Shown here piece by piece: positions 15,714 through 18,574 of a stretch of DNA of 18,574 nt; the stretch's first letter is position 1; each line of letters begins with the position of its first letter. The DNA is taken from assembly GCA_025774735.1 (NCBI GenBank), contig JALGZU010000043.1, forward strand, positions 1-18,574, read 5' to 3'. The notes beneath the pieces were generated by a model, which was not told the DNA's origin, searched no databases, and saw only the letters and a program-made list of their open reading frames with translations. A program made the translations under genes and the position numbers. Origin of the DNA: a candidate division LCP-89 bacterium. GTDB lineage: Bacteria > Electryoneota > B3-LCP.

Positions 15714-15751
15714 AAGGGGTAAGGGATGCCCAGCAGGATGCGAAAGGGGTA
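15714..15751 (-). repeat. tandem TACCCCTT direct repeats, candidate activator sites upstream of the sigma-54 promoter
   Basis: Two identical 8-mers, TACCCCTT on the minus strand, lie at 15751-15744 and 15721-15714, exactly 30 bp apart (near three helical turns). Their centres are about -114 and -84 from the predicted transcript start, the usual range for sites of sigma-54 enhancer-binding proteins. The repeat units are short and not palindromic, so the regulatory reading is an inference. Confidence 0.4.
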
Positions 15752-15760
15752 TTTTTTACC

Positions 15761-15790
15761 GATTCAGGCGGGTTAAAACGTACCTGAATC
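15761..15790 (-). terminator. inverted repeat after the glycosyltransferase gene, terminator-like but without U-run
   Basis: GATTCAGG (15790-15783) and CCTGAATC (15768-15761) form a perfect 8-bp stem, extendable by one G-U pair, with a 12-14 nt loop. It begins 10 bp after the stop of the family-2 glycosyltransferase and lies upstream of the flagellar promoter. No T-run follows on the minus strand, so it may be a weak terminator, an mRNA-stabilising hairpin or a protein site. Confidence 0.35.
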
Positions 15791-15799
15791 TTGGGAGAA

Positions 15800-16663
15800 T
15801 CAGCTCCGTTTGGAAGGTGGTAGTCTGCGGGTCTGTAAGAAGGCGTTGATGGGCAGGGAGAGCAGCTCCCAGATGAGGTTCAAGCCGAAGAGGGGCCAGG
15901 TGATGGGGGAAGAGTGTTTTTTGACCAGCCGGAAGAGGCTGCGGTAGCGCTGTTTCCATTTGGCGGGATGGTAGGCGCCGCCACTGGATCGGGAGACTTT
16001 GTGATAAATCCGTGCTGCCGGTTCGTAGATCAACCGGAAACCGGCGTTTACCGCGCGCCGGCAGTAGTCCGCATCTTCGCTGTAGAGGTAGAATCCCTCA
16101 TCCAGTAGACCGACGGTTTCCAGGACATCACGCCGGATCAGGAGAGCACAGCCGGTGAGAAAGCTGACATGGCATCTTTTATCAAAACGGCCATCGTCGA
16201 TCTGACGCAGACCGAAGTGGCGGACGTATCCCCATACTGGCTTGAATACGCCTCCGGCGAACCAGATCACGTCCGGGCGGTCATGATAGAGAATCTTAGG
16301 GCCCACCAGACCCGTGTTTTCTTCCTCCTGCGCCGCACCGATCAGATGGTCCAGGAGATCCGGTTCGACGACCGTGTCGTTATTTAGCAGCAGGCAGTAC
16401 TCATCGTTTTGATCCAACACCTCCCGTATCCCGAGATTGTTGCCGCCCGCATAACGCAGATTCTCCAGAGATTCAATCAGTTTAACCTTCGGGTAAGCGG
16501 AGCGAACGGCCTGCACTGACCCGTCCGAGGAACCGTTGTCCACCAGGATGGCCCGCCAATTGGGATAGGTCATCTTTGTCAGAGAGCGCAAACATTCCAG
16601 AGTGTCGTCTCGACGGTTCCAGTTGACCACGATGACTGCGACGGAGGGTGATTGATTTTCCAC
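15800..16663 (-). CDS. Family-2 glycosyltransferase (rhamnosyltransferase-like)
   Basis: A 287-residue GT-A protein. The N-terminal strand is SVAVIVVNWNRRDDT (about 7-21). The nucleotide-sugar site includes AILVDNGSSDGSV (38-50) and the D-x-D-like LLLNNDTVVEPDLL (91-104). The acceptor part has SFLTGCALLIRRDVLETVGL and YLYSEDADYCRRAVNAGFRL, where the E-D-x-D-Y-C-x-R motif is typical of this GT2 branch (WbbL/rhamnosyltransferase-like). The C-terminus has a hydrophobic segment (about 253-275) that may touch the membrane. The frame is open up to 16843, but that extension overlaps yraN and is low-complexity read-through. GTG at 16663 with an AGGCG upstream, or a TTG at 16699 overlapping the yraN stop, are the plausible starts. 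It lies between housekeeping genes and the flagellar operon; the acceptor is unknown. Confidence 0.88.
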   Translation of the reverse strand: MENQSPSVAVIVVNWNRRDDTLECLRSLTKMTYPNWRAILVDNGSSDGSVQAVRSAYPKVKLIESLENLRYAGGNNLGIREVLDQNDEYCLLLNNDTVVEPDLLDHLIGAAQEEENTGLVGPKILYHDRPDVIWFAGGVFKPVWGYVRHFGLRQIDDGRFDKRCHVSFLTGCALLIRRDVLETVGLLDEGFYLYSEDADYCRRAVNAGFRLIYEPAARIYHKVSRSSGGAYHPAKWKQRYRSLFRLVKKHSSPITWPLFGLNLIWELLSLPINAFLQTRRLPPSKRS

Positions 16664-16695
16664 TTTTATCGCCTGAAATATATCTTCGCTCTGGC

Positions 16696-17079
16696 TCAAT
16701 CCCGATCCCAACCGTCCGGCGGCCAGAAGGCGTTCTCGATGTGATCTATGATCCGGCGCCCCTGCTGCAACTTGACTGTGATGACGTCGAACCGACAACT
16801 TTCGTATGCCGGTGGATTTGCAGCCAGGAAAGCCTGAGCGCATTGTGCCAGCTTGATTTGTTTCTTGTAACCGACGCGGATTTCCGGGTGCGATTCGCCG
16901 GGGTAATGGCTGCTTTTCACTTCGCAGAACGCGAGGACGCCATCCTTTATGGCGATCAGATCGATCTCGGCGAAACGCTGGCGGTAGTTACGCTCGAGGA
17001 TCGCATACCCTCTCTCCAGAAGGAAATCCGCGGCCAAATCTTCACCCTCGTCCCCCACCATTTTGGTAGATTCAGGCAT
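16696..17079 (-). CDS. yraN: YraN-family protein (UPF0102, endonuclease-like fold)
   Basis: A 127-residue protein of normal family length. The conserved blocks are GDEGEDLAADFLLERGYAIL (9-28), RNYRQRFAEIDLIAIKDGVL (30-49) and AFCEVKSS (50-57). The E-x-D...E-V-K arrangement is that of the PD-(D/E)xK nuclease-like core. Its ATG overlaps the rnhB stop in TAATG, so the two are translationally coupled; the rnhB-yraN pairing is common across bacteria. The biological role of UPF0102 is not well defined and a nucleic-acid function is assumed. The end, at TGA 16698-16696, overlaps the open frame of the next gene. Confidence 0.93.
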   Translation of the reverse strand: MPESTKMVGDEGEDLAADFLLERGYAILERNYRQRFAEIDLIAIKDGVLAFCEVKSSHYPGESHPEIRVGYKKQIKLAQCAQAFLAANPPAYESCRFDVITVKLQQGRRIIDHIENAFWPPDGWDRD

Positions 17080-17714
17080 TAATGTTTTACTTTAAATGTA
17101 CGCCTGTGAATATCGCAATAACCGTGTATTTTAATCGACTCACGGTGCGTCTTTGAGGGATATCCCTTGTGCCGGTCGAATCCGTATTGCGGCCAGATGC
17201 TATGATAGTCCAGCATGATCTGATCGCGCCGGACTTTGGCGATTATCGAAGCTGCAGCGATGGAAAAAGAGCGGCGGTCCCCCTTGATGATGGCCTCCTG
17301 CGAGACGATGCAATTCGGCAGCGCCATGCGCCCGTCAATGAGCAGGTAATCGGGTGAAAAAACCAGGTCGTCGATGGCCCGCTGCATGGCCAGCAGGCTG
17401 GCCTGCAGGATGTTCATCCGGTCGATCTCCCGGGGCGAAGCCTGACCGATACCGACGTCTGTGGCGCGTTCCATGATCAGATCATAAAGCATTGACCTTC
17501 GCTTCGGAGTGAGTAGTTTGCTGTCGTTTACGTCCGGTATGAAGACTTCGTCAGGAAAGATGACAGCCGCCGCCACGACGGGCCCGGCCAGAGGTCCCCT
17601 CCCCGCTTCATCCACTCCCGCGATCCGGCCGATGCCCGATGACCATAACTCTCGTTCGCGCTGGAATAGAGCGTTGATTCGATCCCTTTCAATTTGCGTT
17701 TCATTCAGCGCCAT
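17079..17714 (-). CDS. rnhB: Ribonuclease HII
   Basis: A 211-residue protein of normal length. It cleaves the RNA strand of RNA-DNA hybrids and removes ribonucleotides misincorporated into DNA. The catalytic residues are in place: D35 and E36 in AGVDEAGRGPLAGPVVAAAV (32-51), D127 in LLIDGRM, and D164 in IIAKVRRDQIM. The C-terminal GFDRHKGYPSKTHRESIK (178-195) is also a family hallmark. The ATG at 17714 lies within the end of the upstream comEC-like gene (10-bp overlap) and has GGGAGG 4 nt before it. It overlaps yraN by one base downstream. Assignment is secure. Confidence 0.97.
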   Translation of the reverse strand: MALNETQIERDRINALFQRERELWSSGIGRIAGVDEAGRGPLAGPVVAAAVIFPDEVFIPDVNDSKLLTPKRRSMLYDLIMERATDVGIGQASPREIDRMNILQASLLAMQRAIDDLVFSPDYLLIDGRMALPNCIVSQEAIIKGDRRSFSIAAASIIAKVRRDQIMLDYHSIWPQYGFDRHKGYPSKTHRESIKIHGYCDIHRRTFKVKH

Positions 17715-18574
17715 GAAACCTCCCTGATGGAGGTTCCGTCGGAGGCAAAAACGCCCGCATATTCCGTATCCGTGCGGTGGACGTCAACACCGATCTGATG
17801 GAGATCTCGGAGTACTCTGGGGGTAGGGTGGCCATAAGGATTCCGCCGGCCGCAACTGATCACGGCGACGTCTGGACTGACCACTTCCAGGAAAGTCCGG
17901 CCCGATGAATACTTGCTGCCGTGATGAGCCACTTTCAATAGCTCTGATTGAAGTATTTCCCCCCCGGCGAGGAGGAACTTCTCTTCCCGAGTATTGATAT
18001 CCCCCGTAAAAAGAAGATCGCTCTCAGCGTAACGGATTTTCAACACAATCGAGCAGCGGTTATCGTCCGCTTGATAACTCCGGGGCGGCCACAGTACTAG
18101 AGCCAATGCACCGTGTATCCCGGCGATCGTATCTCCGAAGCACAACGTCCTGATGAGGATGTTTTTCGTCTCTGCCAATTCAAGCACCGCTTTACCCATT
18201 ACTGTCTCTGGAAACTTCATCCCAACGAGGATACGGTCGACTCTCAAGGCTTCCAATAGTTCAAGTGCGCCACCGGCATGGTCGACGTCGAAATGGGAGA
18301 TGAGCAGATTATGGATGCGGTCGATACCGCGCCGTCGAAACGATGGAATCAATTCGAACCGAGCGGCTTCGGCGCTCCCGCAATCGATCAGGAGGTTCTG
18401 CCCTCCGGGAAAGCGCAACAGTGTCGCATCTCCTTGTCCGACGTCCAGAAATTCGATTCTTAACTGCCCGTTAGATTGGGCTAAGGGAAGCAGGAGCAGG
18501 AGGGCCAATCCAGACACCACACACATGGCACGACGCTTCCAGCTCTTTGAGAAAAATATCCCGAGCAAAATCCC
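17705..18574 (-). CDS. comEC: ComEC-type DNA-uptake protein, C-terminal metallo-beta-lactamase part (cut by right edge)
   Basis: The frame is open to the window edge, so this is the 3' part of a larger gene; the TTG at 18568 is not needed as a start. After one hydrophobic helix (MCVVSGLALLLLLPLAQSNG, about 15-34 counted from 18568) comes the beta-lactamase domain typical of the ComEC/Rec2 C-terminus. It has IEFLDVGQGDATLLRFPGG (38-56), the metal site LISHFDVDHAGG (89-100, H-x-D-x-D-H), LLFTGDI (about 185-191) and LKVAHHGSKYSSG (about 211-223), plus NPYGHPTP. ComEC passes transforming single-stranded DNA across the inner membrane. The competence transmembrane domain lies outside the window, so a stand-alone MBL-fold hydrolase with one membrane helix cannot be excluded. 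The 3' end overlaps rnhB. Confidence 0.85.
   Translation of the reverse strand, partial: GILLGIFFSKSWKRRAMCVVSGLALLLLLPLAQSNGQLRIEFLDVGQGDATLLRFPGGQNLLIDCGSAEAARFELIPSFRRRGIDRIHNLLISHFDVDHAGGALELLEALRVDRILVGMKFPETVMGKAVLELAETKNILIRTLCFGDTIAGIHGALALVLWPPRSYQADDNRCSIVLKIRYAESDLLFTGDINTREEKFLLAGGEILQSELLKVAHHGSKYSSGRTFLEVVSPDVAVISCGRRNPYGHPTPRVLRDLHQIGVDVHRTDTEYAGVFASDGTSIREVSWR

Noticed and set aside
16664..16843. 60-residue N-terminal extension of the family-2 glycosyltransferase
   Set aside because: The extension overlaps yraN in another frame and shows no family sequence. The transferase domain begins right after the GTG at 16663.
1..18574. CRISPR arrays, tRNA/rRNA genes, insertion sequences, phage genes
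   Set aside because: No regular repeat-spacer pattern, no tRNA- or rRNA-like stretches, no transposase or integrase motifs on either strand.

Overview
Every gene I can support in this 18.6 kb window lies on the minus strand, so transcription runs from right to left. The window comes from a diderm (Gram-negative type) flagellated bacterium, because it encodes both the outer-membrane L-ring (FlgH) and the periplasmic P-ring (FlgI). It also carries a near-consensus sigma-54 promoter ahead of the flagellar operon. Moderate GC, frequent TTG/GTG starts and tight packing fit many environmental lineages. The phylum cannot be fixed from sequence alone; an FCB-group or deltaproteobacteria-like candidate phylum is only a guess.

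Layout in transcription order. (1) 18574-16696: housekeeping genes in overlapping order, namely the C-terminal part of a ComEC-type metallo-beta-lactamase protein cut by the window edge, rnhB (RNase HII) and yraN (UPF0102 nuclease-like). (2) 16663-15800: a family-2 glycosyltransferase. (3) 15799-15609: the largest intergenic gap (191 bp), holding an inverted repeat just after the glycosyltransferase, a tandem pair of 8-bp direct repeats exactly 30 bp apart, and a sigma-54 promoter. (4) 15608-7453: a flagellar rod/ring/hook-junction operon, flgF-flgG-flgA-flgH-flgI-flgJ-flgN-flgK-(response regulator)-flgL. (5) 7376 to the left edge: five successive glycosyltransferase-type genes (GT9, CgeB-like with TPR-like tail, Rossmann/CgeB fusion, GT9, CgeB-like partial).

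The flagellar genes build the distal rod (FlgF, FlgG), the P and L rings with their chaperone (FlgI, FlgH, FlgA), the rod cap (FlgJ) and the hook-filament junction (FlgK, FlgL with chaperone FlgN). The sugar-transfer cluster directly downstream, and a further transferase directly upstream, suggest a surface or flagellin glycosylation island coupled to flagellar assembly. That is an inference from position.

Most notable points: flgA is split by a one-base frameshift that removes its conserved C-terminal domain; a single-domain CheY-like receiver sits between flgK and flgL; the sigma-54 promoter has candidate activator sites at about -84 and -114; and the glycosyltransferase cluster contains unusual fusions. 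FlgH lacks the usual lipobox cysteine. I saw no RNA genes, CRISPR arrays or mobile elements, and no gene-free stretch longer than 300 bases.
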